Assembly (NCBI GenBank): GCA_963692955.1
Contig: OY843587.1
Span: 1,426,001 to 1,490,000, forward strand
Direction: 5' to 3'
From: UBA5158 sp963692955
Lineage (GTDB): Bacteria; Pseudomonadota; Gammaproteobacteria; DSM-16500
DNA length: 64,000 nt
Shown in pieces: positions 27,134 to 37,365 of this stretch (positions are counted from its first letter, which is position 1; the number at the start of each line of letters is the position of its first letter). Both the position numbers and the translations under genes were made by a program. The notes below the pieces were generated by a model. That model was not told the origin of the DNA. It was given only the letters and a program-made list of their open reading frames with translations, and searched no databases.

Positions 27134-28246
27134 ATGAGTATAATCAACAGGATAAAACGCACTAATTATGTGGCGGCAACATTTTGCGCGTTTTTGTTAC
27201 TGACCGGGTGTTCAGCGCAATCAGTGATGAACACTGATACTGCCAATTGGCAGGCCTACCCACTTCAAACTCTCTCGCCGCAAGCAAAGCAAATGCAAGG
27301 CTCTATATCCGACTACCAGCGCTTGGTCACCAGCACCTACCTGACTTATCCAGAATGGTACATAGTGTATAGTTCCCAGGAGTACGCCGATCATTTAAAA
27401 AATCATATGCCGAGTAGTTTTCCCTACTTCTCTTCCATTTCACAATATTGGTGGGGGGATGCGGCAGTTAACAAAATTACTAAGCATAATTATCCCGCCG
27501 ACGCAGGCGATCATGTCATGTTGGGCGTGATCGGTACCAGCTATACTCTAGAATATATTTTTAAAGGATTATATGAAAACAGCATCGGCAAAATAACCGA
27601 AGTCCTCAGTGGTAACCAACCCACCGAAGAAGATCGCTACGCGCAAAAGGTCGCGGAACAATATGCGAATTACATTCCAGTAGAACCTTGGTTTGATTTT
27701 TCTTACTCTAAATCATTGGGAGGTCTCTGGACTCAGACTAGTCTGGTAGGCCCGCACATGATTCGCAAAGTCGAGCGCAAATTAATTCTTAGTCTGGAAT
27801 ATAGCTTTAAAGCGCTATATTCAGGCCTTATTCAGACTGGGTCACATCTGACTTATGGCTCAGCTGACGATAGAGTATATGCATTAGCGACTAATGTGCC
27901 ACAGCATCTGCAAAAAAATGTAAAGCAAATTAAAATAATTAATGCTCACGAAAGTATTGTTTCCTTGCCCAGCGAACAACCTTTTACGGAGACAGTAACG
28001 AAAATGACTCGCAGCGGCATGCAATTTAAAAATATCGCAGGCAATAATGAAATTCTCGTGACCGCAGTCACGCCCAAGCAATGGCGCTTCAATAACAAAT
28101 ATGGCCAATTAATTTTTACCGTCAATATTCTCACTCAACCCACGCTGCACCGTATAGCTATTCGTGTTCACAGCAAATCATTATTGTCTACGTTGCGCTA
28201 TTTGCAAGATAGCAATGTGAAGATCGAACATGTTTACGCCTATTAA
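27134..28246 (+). CDS. lipoprotein of unknown function
   Basis: 370 residues with a lipobox LLLTGC (Cys26). The body is soluble and unrecognised (STYLTYPEWYIVYSSQEYADHL; PWFDFSYSKSLGGLWTQTS). It is 12 bp upstream of the LplT-like transporter gene and divergent from the FAD-oxidase fusion, so the three may act on one lipid or envelope substrate. That link is inference from position only. Confidence 0.75.
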   Translation: MSIINRIKRTNYVAATFCAFLLLTGCSAQSVMNTDTANWQAYPLQTLSPQAKQMQGSISDYQRLVTSTYLTYPEWYIVYSSQEYADHLKNHMPSSFPYFSSISQYWWGDAAVNKITKHNYPADAGDHVMLGVIGTSYTLEYIFKGLYENSIGKITEVLSGNQPTEEDRYAQKVAEQYANYIPVEPWFDFSYSKSLGGLWTQTSLVGPHMIRKVERKLILSLEYSFKALYSGLIQTGSHLTYGSADDRVYALATNVPQHLQKNVKQIKIINAHESIVSLPSEQPFTETVTKMTRSGMQFKNIAGNNEILVTAVTPKQWRFNNKYGQLIFTVNILTQPTLHRIAIRVHSKSLLSTLRYLQDSNVKIEHVYAY

Positions 28247-28258
28247 AAGGAGCGAACT

Positions 28259-29569
28259 GTGCTGACAAGTCAATTAGGCTTATTCACCACCCGGCGCTTT
28301 TTACCCTTGTTTTGCACGCAATTCTTCGCTGCGTTCAATAACAATGTTTTCAAGAATTCGTTAATTATTCTTATTACTTTTCGTATCGCCGCCGTGATGG
28401 GAATGAATGCGCAACTGTTAGTGGCACTCGCGGCGGGATTATTTATTTTGCCCTTCTTTTTATTTTCTACGACGGCAGGTCAATTAGCGGATAAATATGA
28501 AAAGTCACGCATGATTTCAGTCATCAAATTTATTGAAATTTTGTTGATGATAGGGGCGATGGTTGGTTTTTATTTACAGAGTATGTTTTTTTTAATAATT
28601 GTGCTGTTTGCGTTAGGCGTGCAATCCGCATTTTTTGGTCCACTGAAGTATGCTATTTTGCCTGAACACTTAATAGATAATGAATTAATCGCGGGAAATG
28701 GTTTAATTGAAGCGGGTACCTTCATTGCGATTTTGCTAGGCACGATTCTGGGTGGAGCGTTAGTGCTACAAAAAAATGGTGAATACATCATTTCCGCTAT
28801 CCTTGTTTTAGTCGCAATAGGCGGGTGGATCGCTAGTTTTTTTATACCAAGAACTCATACGCATCAGCCTGGTTTGAAAATTAATTACAATTTTTTTAGC
28901 GAAACGAAAAGCTTACTTAGCTACGCTAAACAAAAGCGTGATGTATTTTTATGTATTATGTGTATTTCATGGTTTTGGTTGGTGGGCGCGACATTTTTAT
29001 CGGAGTTACCGGTCTTTGCAAGAGATGCTTTGCACGCCGATCAAAGTGTGGTTATTTTATTTATGACGGTATTTTCTGTTGGTCTGGCGCTGGGTTCCGT
29101 CATTTGCAACAAATTGTTAGCTGGCAAAACCCATGCAACTTATGTGCCATACGCCATGCTAGGGATGACAGTTTTCACGATTGATTTGTATTTTGCCGGC
29201 AGTCATGACGTTGCTAATACACTTGGAGCTCTAATGGGTGCTCAGCAATTTTTACTTTCCATCAATGGCTGGCGTATAGCGCTAGACTTATTGTTAATAG
29301 CAATTTTTGGCGGTTTGTACACCGTGCCCCTCTACGCCATGATGCAAAGCCGTACGCCAACTTCTCATCGTGCGCGTGTGATTGCGGTAAATAATGTCGT
29401 GAATGCTTTATTTATGGTGTTCTCAGCAGTGAGTACTGCCGTGATGATTAAATTCGGTTTAACGGTGCTAGATGTATTATTGGCGTTAGCCATTTTTAAC
29501 GGCATTGTCGCAGTTTATATTTTTAAGTTATTGCCAGAACTCAATCTGGAAATGAGTATAGGCAGATAA
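28259..29569 (+). CDS. LplT-like major facilitator transporter
   Basis: 436 residues from a GTG start behind AAAAGGAG. About twelve membrane helices. RRFLPLFCTQFFAAFNNNVFKNSLI, DKYEKSRM (MFS motif A-like loop) and FFGPLKYAILPEHL are typical of the lysophospholipid transporter LplT and the transporter half of Aas-type fusions. No acyltransferase domain is attached here. Probably flips lysophospholipid or a related lipid across the inner membrane. Confidence 0.87.
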   Translation: MLTSQLGLFTTRRFLPLFCTQFFAAFNNNVFKNSLIILITFRIAAVMGMNAQLLVALAAGLFILPFFLFSTTAGQLADKYEKSRMISVIKFIEILLMIGAMVGFYLQSMFFLIIVLFALGVQSAFFGPLKYAILPEHLIDNELIAGNGLIEAGTFIAILLGTILGGALVLQKNGEYIISAILVLVAIGGWIASFFIPRTHTHQPGLKINYNFFSETKSLLSYAKQKRDVFLCIMCISWFWLVGATFLSELPVFARDALHADQSVVILFMTVFSVGLALGSVICNKLLAGKTHATYVPYAMLGMTVFTIDLYFAGSHDVANTLGALMGAQQFLLSINGWRIALDLLLIAIFGGLYTVPLYAMMQSRTPTSHRARVIAVNNVVNALFMVFSAVSTAVMIKFGLTVLDVLLALAIFNGIVAVYIFKLLPELNLEMSIGR

Positions 29570-29618
29570 ATGTTATTAGATTATAATTTGTAAACTTTTA
29601 ATTTTCAAAACCGGAGAC

Positions 29619-30809
29619 ATGATGTTTTCTGCCAATCACTCAAATTTTGCCGATCCCAGAATAGGGATCAATACCTCGGATCATACTTACCAATCTGCAC
29701 GCGTTTCTTTGGTCGACGCGGAGGATAAAATTCTATTATCACTCAAAGGCTGCACGTGGAATTTGATGAACTATGGTATTTCTCTTGCAACAAATGGTAC
29801 TCATATGAATAACCCTTGGGATTTCGATGAAGATCACGAAACTTATATAAAAAGGAAAACACGACAATTAGATAAGATTATTACTCTCATTCATAAGGGC
29901 CCTGAGCACGATCAAAATGATTTTTTTCTATTGCAAGAAGTCGATATCTTTTTTCCAGCGCATGAGAAATTGAAAATCACCCTCGAGCAGCAAGCCGCTC
30001 GAGACTTCTTGAAAACACAATTCGAAAAGAAATTGCATGAACAGGGTTGGGATATTATTTTTCAAAGTGGCACTGCGACACAATTACCCTTGGTTATCTT
30101 ATACAACACAAAAAATTTAAACATATCCAATGCGTCTTATGGCGTTTTTCCCACACACAAGCGTCAGTGTCGGGGTCTAGCCCAAGAGTTTATTCATCAA
30201 ACATCAGAGAGAACGGTAACATTAGTTAATTTACATTTAGATTATGCTGCAGACTATTCAAAAACTATTCCTGAATTTCAACTTCAGCAAACCCAGCAAG
30301 GCAAATTTACTATCATGGGCGGTGACACGAACCATGCGCCCAACCAAAGAATTGTAGGTTTAATTAATAACTGGAATAACATAACAAATCTATCGGGAGG
30401 GAAGCATGGAATTTCGCATCACCACAGAAACTCTCAGCAGATAGCAAAATGTTACGATGGTTTTTTTGCTAATCCAGATAGCCAGACTGCGGTGCACGTC
30501 ACTGAACAAGCAGCAGAAGTCTTTAAAATAGATGCGCAGAGTAACTATATCGTCGTAAACTTGCCGGCAAGTTTCCACGTTCATCGTAGTGCGCCGGGCG
30601 AGCCTTGGCGTCGTGATGGATACAAAGATTATATGCAAAGAAGAATTGCTAGTAGCACAAGTGGATCAGAATCAATTTCTACTAGTCGGACAGCTTTGTT
30701 CGCACAAACGCCTCCTACTGCAAGTTTATCGGCGCAAACCATATCGAGTGTAAATGCCAGTGATGAGAAAAAGCAAACGAGTACTCAATCAACCGTACCA
30801 AGATTCTGA
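29619..30809 (+). CDS. endonuclease/exonuclease/phosphatase-fold protein
   Basis: 396 residues, no signal peptide. EEP motifs in order: CTWNLMNYG (Asn48), FLLQEVD (Glu107), VTLVNLHLDY, IMGGDTNHAP (Asp236, Asn238) and, at the place of the usual SDH, KCYDGFFA without the histidine. The last ~90 residues are Ser/Thr-rich and disordered. EEP proteins cut nucleic acid or hydrolyse phosphate from inositides or sphingomyelin. The cytosolic type, disordered tail and effector-like neighbours make a translocated effector plausible. Confidence 0.7.
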   Translation: MMFSANHSNFADPRIGINTSDHTYQSARVSLVDAEDKILLSLKGCTWNLMNYGISLATNGTHMNNPWDFDEDHETYIKRKTRQLDKIITLIHKGPEHDQNDFFLLQEVDIFFPAHEKLKITLEQQAARDFLKTQFEKKLHEQGWDIIFQSGTATQLPLVILYNTKNLNISNASYGVFPTHKRQCRGLAQEFIHQTSERTVTLVNLHLDYAADYSKTIPEFQLQQTQQGKFTIMGGDTNHAPNQRIVGLINNWNNITNLSGGKHGISHHHRNSQQIAKCYDGFFANPDSQTAVHVTEQAAEVFKIDAQSNYIVVNLPASFHVHRSAPGEPWRRDGYKDYMQRRIASSTSGSESISTSRTALFAQTPPTASLSAQTISSVNASDEKKQTSTQSTVPRF

Positions 30810-30867
30810 TTATAGCGATCAAAAGTCTCTTACAAACTATGAATTTGCAATATTAAGCGTTGGATAG

Positions 30868-30925
30868 GTAAGGTGTGTTTGGTCTTACCAGCAAGGAAGG
30901 TGGAGCGAAGCCCAACAGCTTTTTT
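30868..30925. repeat. REP-like palindrome, second family
   Basis: Imperfect inverted repeat of the GTAGGxTGGGC...GCGAAGCCCAACA type. Related pieces lie at ~32411-32445, ~35290-35342 and ~38197-38230, always between genes. Confidence 0.5.
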
Positions 30926-30973
30926 GTTAAGTATGAAATATTAAGTTGAGCCACACTAGGCCCAACCGGAATA

Positions 30974-32320
30974 TTAGCGCAACAATGGCGAATTCAAATT
31001 ATCTTCTTCATCAAGTCCTCGTACCTCAGCTACCACATAAGGTACGACTCTATCTGCCGATTGATTAGCAAAAATGCCATTATTTCTTAAGCTACGCAGG
31101 TTGGCAGCAGCTGTTCTATCTTCTTCTGTCATCACATCTGCTAACGTAGCATTAGGAATTGCTACTATTGTTTCAGCAATTTGCTGTGCACGTTCATCCT
31201 TACTTTCCGCAAAACAGAAGGCCGCATCATTGGCAGCACCATATGCAAGATGATTGTAGCCGATCTCAGACATCGCTTGCTGATAGGCTACGCTATGTTG
31301 AGGGACAGCACTCAGTACATGTATACCATGTTCATTATTACCTGAGCCTAAGAAACGTTGACCAGCCAATAAACGTGGATCTTTCTTTTCTTTGAATTCA
31401 TCTGCAATGATCTGCAACTCAGCCTTTTTTTGTTCGTTGTCCAATACTAATTTTTTATATTTTTTAATCGTGTAAAGCAATGGCACTAGCAACATACCAG
31501 AAACTATCGTTTTGGCTAATGCCCATTTACGTTCGGTTTCCAAATGCTTGATCCGTGCAATTTGATATTGATCCCAACGGACTTCCACTAATGATTGATG
31601 AGAACAAACATAATCTGGCTCACACAAGTAATCCATATAATTTTTATTTTCACTAGCAAATAGCTGACTAATTTCTAATGTTGTATCTATGTTTGAAGGT
31701 GAAAAAATTCCATCTAAAACTTGCGCCGGTGATAGTTGCCCTAAAAACTTAGTGGCATAGACTTCTACCAAATATTTAGAATTTGTATTGATCAGCCATT
31801 CAGCGGCAAATTTTACCGGTTCGAATTGTGGAAATTCTTGCTGAAGTTGGCGGTTGTAAAAAGCTTTTTGAATACCGTAATAGACTTTTTTAACGGTATA
31901 GCCAACGGCGGCGAAGGGCGAAGCAAGTAACAAACCTAACCCTTTGCCGACATGTGAAGATAGCCAATGTAAAACCACAAAGGGTGCTTCAAACGCATTA
32001 AACGTATAGGAAATTCTGTCATGATAATATTGATAATAGGTTCCGTAGCGTAAATCATTTTTGAGATCACTCCCCAATGTTTCACGAATAGCAAACTGTT
32101 TATCTAAATACGGCAAGCTCAATTGATATGTTTTTCCAGGCAGTCTACGCAAAAAGTAAGTAAGCCATTGGAAACTAATAAGTTGACTGATGAATACTTC
32201 AAAGAAGTTGGCTCCCGCGTCCAGCAAAGCGCTATCGGCAAAATCAAACGCATCAGCTTCCGCTTTCTGAACTTTATCGAGTTTGTCTGCTTTCTTCAGA
32301 AATTCTTCAAAATTTGGCAT
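30974..32320 (-). CDS. hypothetical protein with two membrane-like segments
   Basis: 448 residues, unrecognised. Two hydrophobic stretches, around GLLLASPFAAVGYTV and TIVSGMLLVPLLYTI. The rest is helical. The end carries an acidic cluster (EVRGLDEEDN) and then NSPLLR, vaguely like the C-terminal acidic signals of Dot/Icm substrates, but that is not diagnostic. Same strand as the helical gene upstream; 288 bp lie between. Confidence 0.7.
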   Translation of the reverse strand: MPNFEEFLKKADKLDKVQKAEADAFDFADSALLDAGANFFEVFISQLISFQWLTYFLRRLPGKTYQLSLPYLDKQFAIRETLGSDLKNDLRYGTYYQYYHDRISYTFNAFEAPFVVLHWLSSHVGKGLGLLLASPFAAVGYTVKKVYYGIQKAFYNRQLQQEFPQFEPVKFAAEWLINTNSKYLVEVYATKFLGQLSPAQVLDGIFSPSNIDTTLEISQLFASENKNYMDYLCEPDYVCSHQSLVEVRWDQYQIARIKHLETERKWALAKTIVSGMLLVPLLYTIKKYKKLVLDNEQKKAELQIIADEFKEKKDPRLLAGQRFLGSGNNEHGIHVLSAVPQHSVAYQQAMSEIGYNHLAYGAANDAAFCFAESKDERAQQIAETIVAIPNATLADVMTEEDRTAAANLRSLRNNGIFANQSADRVVPYVVAEVRGLDEEDNLNSPLLR

Positions 32321-32410
32321 TACACAGCTACCCTAATAATTAGATAGATCAAATAATAACTGATTGCGATTAAGGAATTATTAAGAAACGAAGAGAATGT
32401 GCTTAGCTAG

Positions 32411-32445
32411 TGTAGGTCGGGCAGAGCAACGCGAAGCCTAACATC
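32411..32445. repeat. REP-like half element
   Basis: TGTAGGTCGGGCAGAGC...GCGAAGCCTAACA: one full short palindrome of the second REP-like family, in the gap between 32320 and 32609. Confidence 0.5.
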
Positions 32446-32608
32446 TATTTTTCAAAGCGGGCGCTAGCTGCTTGGTATACCAGGCCGAAACTACATCCCT
32501 AAACGTTGCACGCAGCTGGTCTGTCAAAGCTGTAATAGCTTCATGACTAGAATAATTGCTGCGGCTCAATAGTTGTAACATGCCAGGCTCGTTTTAATAA
32601 ATAATATC

Positions 32609-35119
32609 TTAAACCTTCCTTGGCGCCGTATAACTCTCAACTATATCTACCAATTCGAATTTGTTTTCACGACTTACTACATTGAGATTATCGCGTAAGA
32701 ATTCCCTGATGATTTTGTCTTTAGATTCCTCATACAATTCCGTGAGAATTTCCATGGGTGCGTAGCCCAAGTCTGGCAATTGCATCGGCTGGATACTAAC
32801 AAAATTTGCTTTCATATGACAGTAATCCTGGTCGCTAATTATTAGTCTCGCGATAGGTTTGAAAACTTTTTTGTGGTTATTGCAGGCTGCAATTTCATTA
32901 AAAAATATTGCTATCAATTTTTTCTTTAAATCTTGCGGAAGCAGCGGATACACACATTCTATCAGTTTAATAGTCCAGGTAGGATTTTCAGGTTTAGTTG
33001 CATTTAGGTAAAACTTTTTATGGAAGTCTTCGATAAGCCCTTCAAATAAGTGACGGCTCAAAGCTTGCGGCGCATATTTCGCTAATAATTTAAAAAATGA
33101 CAGATGCCTCTCTTCATATTTACTTTCCTTTACACCAATGTGTGGGAGATATACATCTGAAATAAGCTTGTCGATATATTTTCTCTGGTGCGCGAAAGAG
33201 GGGACTCTCTCCGGATGATTTTTTATCAATTTTTCCAATACTTCACTAGACTCATGAAATTTGAACCGGTGATGAATTATTTTGTTCGCCAGTGTTTTAG
33301 CAATTACTTCATCAGTAACAAAGGGATATATAGCTTCAATTGCATCTATAGTCTGAAAACTCCACATCGTTGGAACCGTCATTGTTTCTAAATCAAATCG
33401 ACTCGTCATGTTGATTAACTGGCTTCCTACAATATTAATTAGCGTAGCCGGAATTCGTTTTGCTAGTTTAGTGATAGTCATTAAGGCCAAAACTATTACG
33501 TTACTGCGATCAATAGCCCAATCTCTCTCGATATTATTAGCGTTAACGTGATGCACATACTCACGCAGAATCGGCATTAATAGTAATATTGCACGTTCGA
33601 CCTGCGAATCTTGAATGTGCTGAGAGTGCTGTTCGAGGAATTGGATGTTCTGATATCTTAATCTAGCAACTTCATGGCTGCGCTCATGATTTGTTTCTAA
33701 TTTCTGAAATATGCCATTTATCAGAGTATCCCTATTTATTGCTGGCAACGTATCAAAATTAAAATTAAGTAAGCTTTGAAAACTTTTCGTTTGATAATAC
33801 TCTTCGATCAATTCTTCCGTCAGATGAATCATATACTCAATACCATTATTCTTAAATAGAACAATCTCTGCTGGCAGATATCTAGCGGTTCTTAAAATAA
33901 TTCTATTTTTCCAGTGCATGGGGGCGTCTTCAAAAAGCTGCTCCAAACAGATTACCAATTCATATGATATGACTTCAGTTAAGGGGTCTGTGTTTTCCAT
34001 AGTTCCCACCAAAGCTGTTAGCGCAGTCATTTTCTGTTGCTCATTGAGATACGGCACCATTAACCTCAGGACAGTCGCTGATTCATTGGTTTCATCGGTG
34101 TTATCGAACGATTCTGAATTGAAATCCAGGGCAGTGAATATTTGGGCTATCACATTGGGTTCGACTAATTTCAACAATTCCACCAGCAAACAATTAAGAT
34201 CAAGAGTTGAAAATACCATGCTTTGTGTTTTAATCAGTTGAATGATGCGCATCAGTAATTCTTTATGCGTTGCTTTTGGTGCTAATGGCAAATAAGCGAG
34301 TAGCATCTCTATGGTCGCCTTATCTCTTGGCGTATCCGCTGACTGTCTAGCCTTTTCAAGCATTAATATAGTTCTGTTCAGTAAAACAGAAATCAGGTGA
34401 GGAGGCATAACGGATTTTAATTCTGTGAGTGTATTAAGATGATTTTCATGTAAATTGTAAACGACATTTTCAAGTTGTTTGGCTGAAAGGTCAGCGCTTA
34501 AAGCAACAATACCATTTTGTATAGCCGCATTAAAATAGTAGCTGCCAGAGATCATTTTTGTTAAGAGAAAGTCTATCATCGCAGGACGAGCGGTATTAGA
34601 AACTTTTGCAAGTTTAACCAGAGCTTCCATGCATATAATTGTTTTTCTGAAAGTTGTTTTTTCGTTTATAGCGTCCCAACTGAAATACATATCTTCTTCA
34701 GTTTCGATGAGCTTTAGAATTTCTTTTATCTTTTCAAATTCAGCCATTGCCATTTGATCTGACAATCCATAAGCCGCAGGTGAAACATGATTAATAACAT
34801 CCTTATCCACGAACTCATAATAGTCCGGGTAATAAGACAAGAAAGCTTTTAACAGATGTGCCATATCTCCCTTTTTGTTTAACACGGCAGGGGTCAGCGT
34901 ATTTATTTGTTGCGCCACAGCTTTTATCTTTTCTTGGTTAGAATTATTTTTCTGCGCGTTAATTAAATGAATAAGGCGAGTAACTAAAAAAGTATGGGTA
35001 CGCTTGGCATAAAAATTCTTTTCATTGTAAGCATCCAAAAGCGCTTTAAACACATGATCGGGAGTAGCGAAAGCGTTAGCCGCCAGAGTGGACTGGATGA
35101 CTTTGGTATAGTTTTTCAT
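32609..35119 (-). CDS. large all-helical (HEAT/ARM-like) protein
   Basis: 836 residues, no signal or membrane segment, no catalytic motif recognised. Nearly all predicted helix with repeated pairs ending in hydrophobic-polar patterns (FQSLLNFNFDTLPAINRDTLINGIFQKLE; MVPYLNEQQKMTALTALVG), as in HEAT/ARM solenoids. Likely a protein-binding scaffold; effector-like by context only. Confidence 0.72.
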   Translation of the reverse strand: MKNYTKVIQSTLAANAFATPDHVFKALLDAYNEKNFYAKRTHTFLVTRLIHLINAQKNNSNQEKIKAVAQQINTLTPAVLNKKGDMAHLLKAFLSYYPDYYEFVDKDVINHVSPAAYGLSDQMAMAEFEKIKEILKLIETEEDMYFSWDAINEKTTFRKTIICMEALVKLAKVSNTARPAMIDFLLTKMISGSYYFNAAIQNGIVALSADLSAKQLENVVYNLHENHLNTLTELKSVMPPHLISVLLNRTILMLEKARQSADTPRDKATIEMLLAYLPLAPKATHKELLMRIIQLIKTQSMVFSTLDLNCLLVELLKLVEPNVIAQIFTALDFNSESFDNTDETNESATVLRLMVPYLNEQQKMTALTALVGTMENTDPLTEVISYELVICLEQLFEDAPMHWKNRIILRTARYLPAEIVLFKNNGIEYMIHLTEELIEEYYQTKSFQSLLNFNFDTLPAINRDTLINGIFQKLETNHERSHEVARLRYQNIQFLEQHSQHIQDSQVERAILLLMPILREYVHHVNANNIERDWAIDRSNVIVLALMTITKLAKRIPATLINIVGSQLINMTSRFDLETMTVPTMWSFQTIDAIEAIYPFVTDEVIAKTLANKIIHHRFKFHESSEVLEKLIKNHPERVPSFAHQRKYIDKLISDVYLPHIGVKESKYEERHLSFFKLLAKYAPQALSRHLFEGLIEDFHKKFYLNATKPENPTWTIKLIECVYPLLPQDLKKKLIAIFFNEIAACNNHKKVFKPIARLIISDQDYCHMKANFVSIQPMQLPDLGYAPMEILTELYEESKDKIIREFLRDNLNVVSRENKFELVDIVESYTAPRKV

Positions 35120-35470
35120 GGATGATCTCGCTTCGACAATGACTGCCCAAGTTTAGCAATAGTTTCTTAAGATTGTCTTAAACTAGATCAATAAATCGCC
35201 ATGTGATTTGAAATAACTATCTGATATATCATTGTTTTGTGAACTAGATGTTTTTTACTCGAAACCAGGGCAGGGGCAACCGGTTGAAATTTGTAGGCTG
35301 GGCAGGATGTGTAGGTTGGCCAGAGCAACACGCAGCCACCATTTTTATAAATGAATTATCAATTAAGTGATTTTTTATTTGGTGAATCCCACTAGTCAGT
35401 GTACGGATAATCTAAGGAACTGCTTTCATAATTATTGCTAGTTCTGCAGCAACAATTTTCGACTATAAAA
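35120..35470. other. intergenic 351 bp with REP-like palindrome
   Basis: A REP-like sequence lies at about 35290-35342 (GTAGGCTGGGC... CACGCAGCCACC). At ~35380 a short stretch GGTGAATCCCACTA recurs at ~43014. Nothing else coding was seen. Confidence 0.5.
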
Positions 35471-37141
35471 CTAGTTCACAGCTATTGCTTTGAGGACGCC
35501 TGAACCTGACTCGTCTAGTGGAGGTTGGATCGTGCTTAAAGCCCATGTAACACCACCATCTGTGGATAGATAACTTAGGGGCGCGCTACTTCCATTATAC
35601 CCCACCGCAGCACAAGTTAAGCTACTGCTTGAACAGGCTACTCCCAAGATTGATCCCTGACCTGATTGGTCTAGCGGAGGTTGGGTCGTGCTTAAAGCCC
35701 ATGTGACGCCACCATTTGTGGATGAATAGGCTAGAGGCGTGGGAGTTGTGTCATACCCCACTGCAGTACAAGTTGACCCGCTGCTAGAACAGGCTACTCC
35801 ATAGAGATAGCCAGTACCAGACCCATCTAGAGGAGGTTGGGTCATGCTTAGAGCCCATGTAACACCACTATCAGTGGAGGTGTAACTTAGTGGCGCGTTA
35901 TTTATATCAGTCCCCACTGCAGTACAGTTTGTCCCACTGCCAAAGCAGGCTACTCCATGGAGAGAGCCATGACCTGATCCATCGGGAGGAGGTTGGGTCG
36001 TACTTAGAGCCCATGTAACACCGCCATCTGTCGATATATAGCTTAGGGGCAAGCTATTTCCATCAGACCCTACTGCAGTACAAGTTAACCCGCTGCTAGA
36101 ACAAGCTACTCCATAGAGAAAGCCTGCACCTGACCCGTCTTGAGGAGGTTGAACCGTGCTTAACGCCCATGTAACACCACCATTTGTCGAGGTATAGCTT
36201 AAAGGCGCGCTATTTCCATCATTCCCCACCGCAGTACAATTTGATCCATTCGTAGCACAGGCTACTCCATAGAGAACACCTACGCCTGACAAATTGAGAG
36301 GGGGTTGAGTCGTGCTTAAAGCCCATGTAACACCACTGTCTGTTGATGTATAACTTAGAGGCGCGCTATTGCCATCAGACCCCACGGCGGTACAAGTTGA
36401 TCCACTGCCAGAACAGGCTACTCCAGAGAGATAACCTGCCGCTGACGCGTTTAGAGGAGGTTGTGTCGTGCTTAAAGCCCATGTAACACCACCGCTTGCG
36501 GATGTGTAGCTTAGCGGCGCGTTACTTCCATTATAACCCACTGTCACGGCCACGGGGGCGGAGCAAGTTACCGTAACATTGGTGACATTGGCACTTCCCA
36601 TGGTGCCTGAACCATTAGCTACAGTGCAGGTTTGGCCTACCGGTTGAGTTTGTATTGTGACAGAATAAGCGCTTCCCTCGGCAATGGGGGCTGAGAAAGT
36701 AAAATTACCATCGGTGCTTATCGAGGTAGAATTAGTGCCGTTATTTTGCAAGATAACAGTACCATTTAGACCCGAAATATTTCCTCCAACAGAAAAAGCG
36801 TTTGCGCCGCTACCTATAGTAATGCTGGTAGGAGTTGTATTGTTTGCAGAAAATAAGCAGTATCCATTAGCTATCAGTGTACAACCAGACAAGACATAGC
36901 CTGGGGTATCCAGCTTTATCCCTGCTGATGGATAAACATGATTGGGAATCGTCGTAGTGATATTTAAATTTAACGCCGAAACCGTATAATTTTGACAGGA
37001 CAATGGTCCGGAGCCATTGAGACACAAGCTAATACCTAAATTGGTGGGCGTGCCCGTAGCGCTGACGTTAAAAAACAATCCCGAGCTTACGGCTGATTGG
37101 CTTATGAATAACGCGAATAATAAACCTAAAATTCGTTTCAT
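35471..37141 (-). CDS. secreted seven-bladed beta-propeller protein
   Basis: 556 residues. Signal peptide (LGLLFALFISQSAVSS). Residues ~20-190 are Ser/Thr/Asn-rich beta domains (one with GTVILQNNGTNS, IgG-like). The rest is exactly seven 52-residue repeats, each with PLSYTSTDGGVTWALS, TTQPPLDGSG, GVAC and TCTAVG; TDGGVTW is an Asp-box/BNR-like turn. The paired Cys of each repeat (VAC...TC) could make one disulfide per blade. The chain ends mid-blade (SGVLKAIAVN), as needed to close the ring with the first VTVGYNGSNAPLSY strand. Probably exported or surface-bound; ligand unknown. Confidence 0.8.
   Translation of the reverse strand: MKRILGLLFALFISQSAVSSGLFFNVSATGTPTNLGISLCLNGSGPLSCQNYTVSALNLNITTTIPNHVYPSAGIKLDTPGYVLSGCTLIANGYCLFSANNTTPTSITIGSGANAFSVGGNISGLNGTVILQNNGTNSTSISTDGNFTFSAPIAEGSAYSVTIQTQPVGQTCTVANGSGTMGSANVTNVTVTCSAPVAVTVGYNGSNAPLSYTSASGGVTWALSTTQPPLNASAAGYLSGVACSGSGSTCTAVGSDGNSAPLSYTSTDSGVTWALSTTQPPLNLSGVGVLYGVACATNGSNCTAVGNDGNSAPLSYTSTNGGVTWALSTVQPPQDGSGAGFLYGVACSSSGLTCTAVGSDGNSLPLSYISTDGGVTWALSTTQPPPDGSGHGSLHGVACFGSGTNCTAVGTDINNAPLSYTSTDSGVTWALSMTQPPLDGSGTGYLYGVACSSSGSTCTAVGYDTTPTPLAYSSTNGGVTWALSTTQPPLDQSGQGSILGVACSSSSLTCAAVGYNGSSAPLSYLSTDGGVTWALSTIQPPLDESGSGVLKAIAVN
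35480..36540 (-). repeat. seven 156-bp coding tandem repeats
   Basis: The word GCCCATG recurs at 35541, 35697, 35853, 36009, 36165, 36321 and 36477, spaced exactly 156 bp each time, with no indels. It encodes the seven propeller blades and is too regular in coding to be a CRISPR array. Confidence 0.95.
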
Positions 37142-37365
37142 CCGATATCCTTATCGTGTACTAGATAGTCAGTGCGCTAAGCAGAGCATGCTGTCCATGG
37201 ACATTACTCATCTAATGCCAAACCCATCCATTGTAGTATGGACAACATAGGCCTGCATCTCAATTTTAATTGTTAAAAATTGTCTTGCATCTAAGGGAAG
37301 GTCACTATATATATGCCTTGATGCTAAAATTTCTTATTAAAAATTACAGTCCTAAGGGATTAGTT

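Noticed and set aside
35480..36540. Regular 156-bp repeats as a CRISPR array
   Set aside because: The whole unit is conserved and coding, with no unique spacers.
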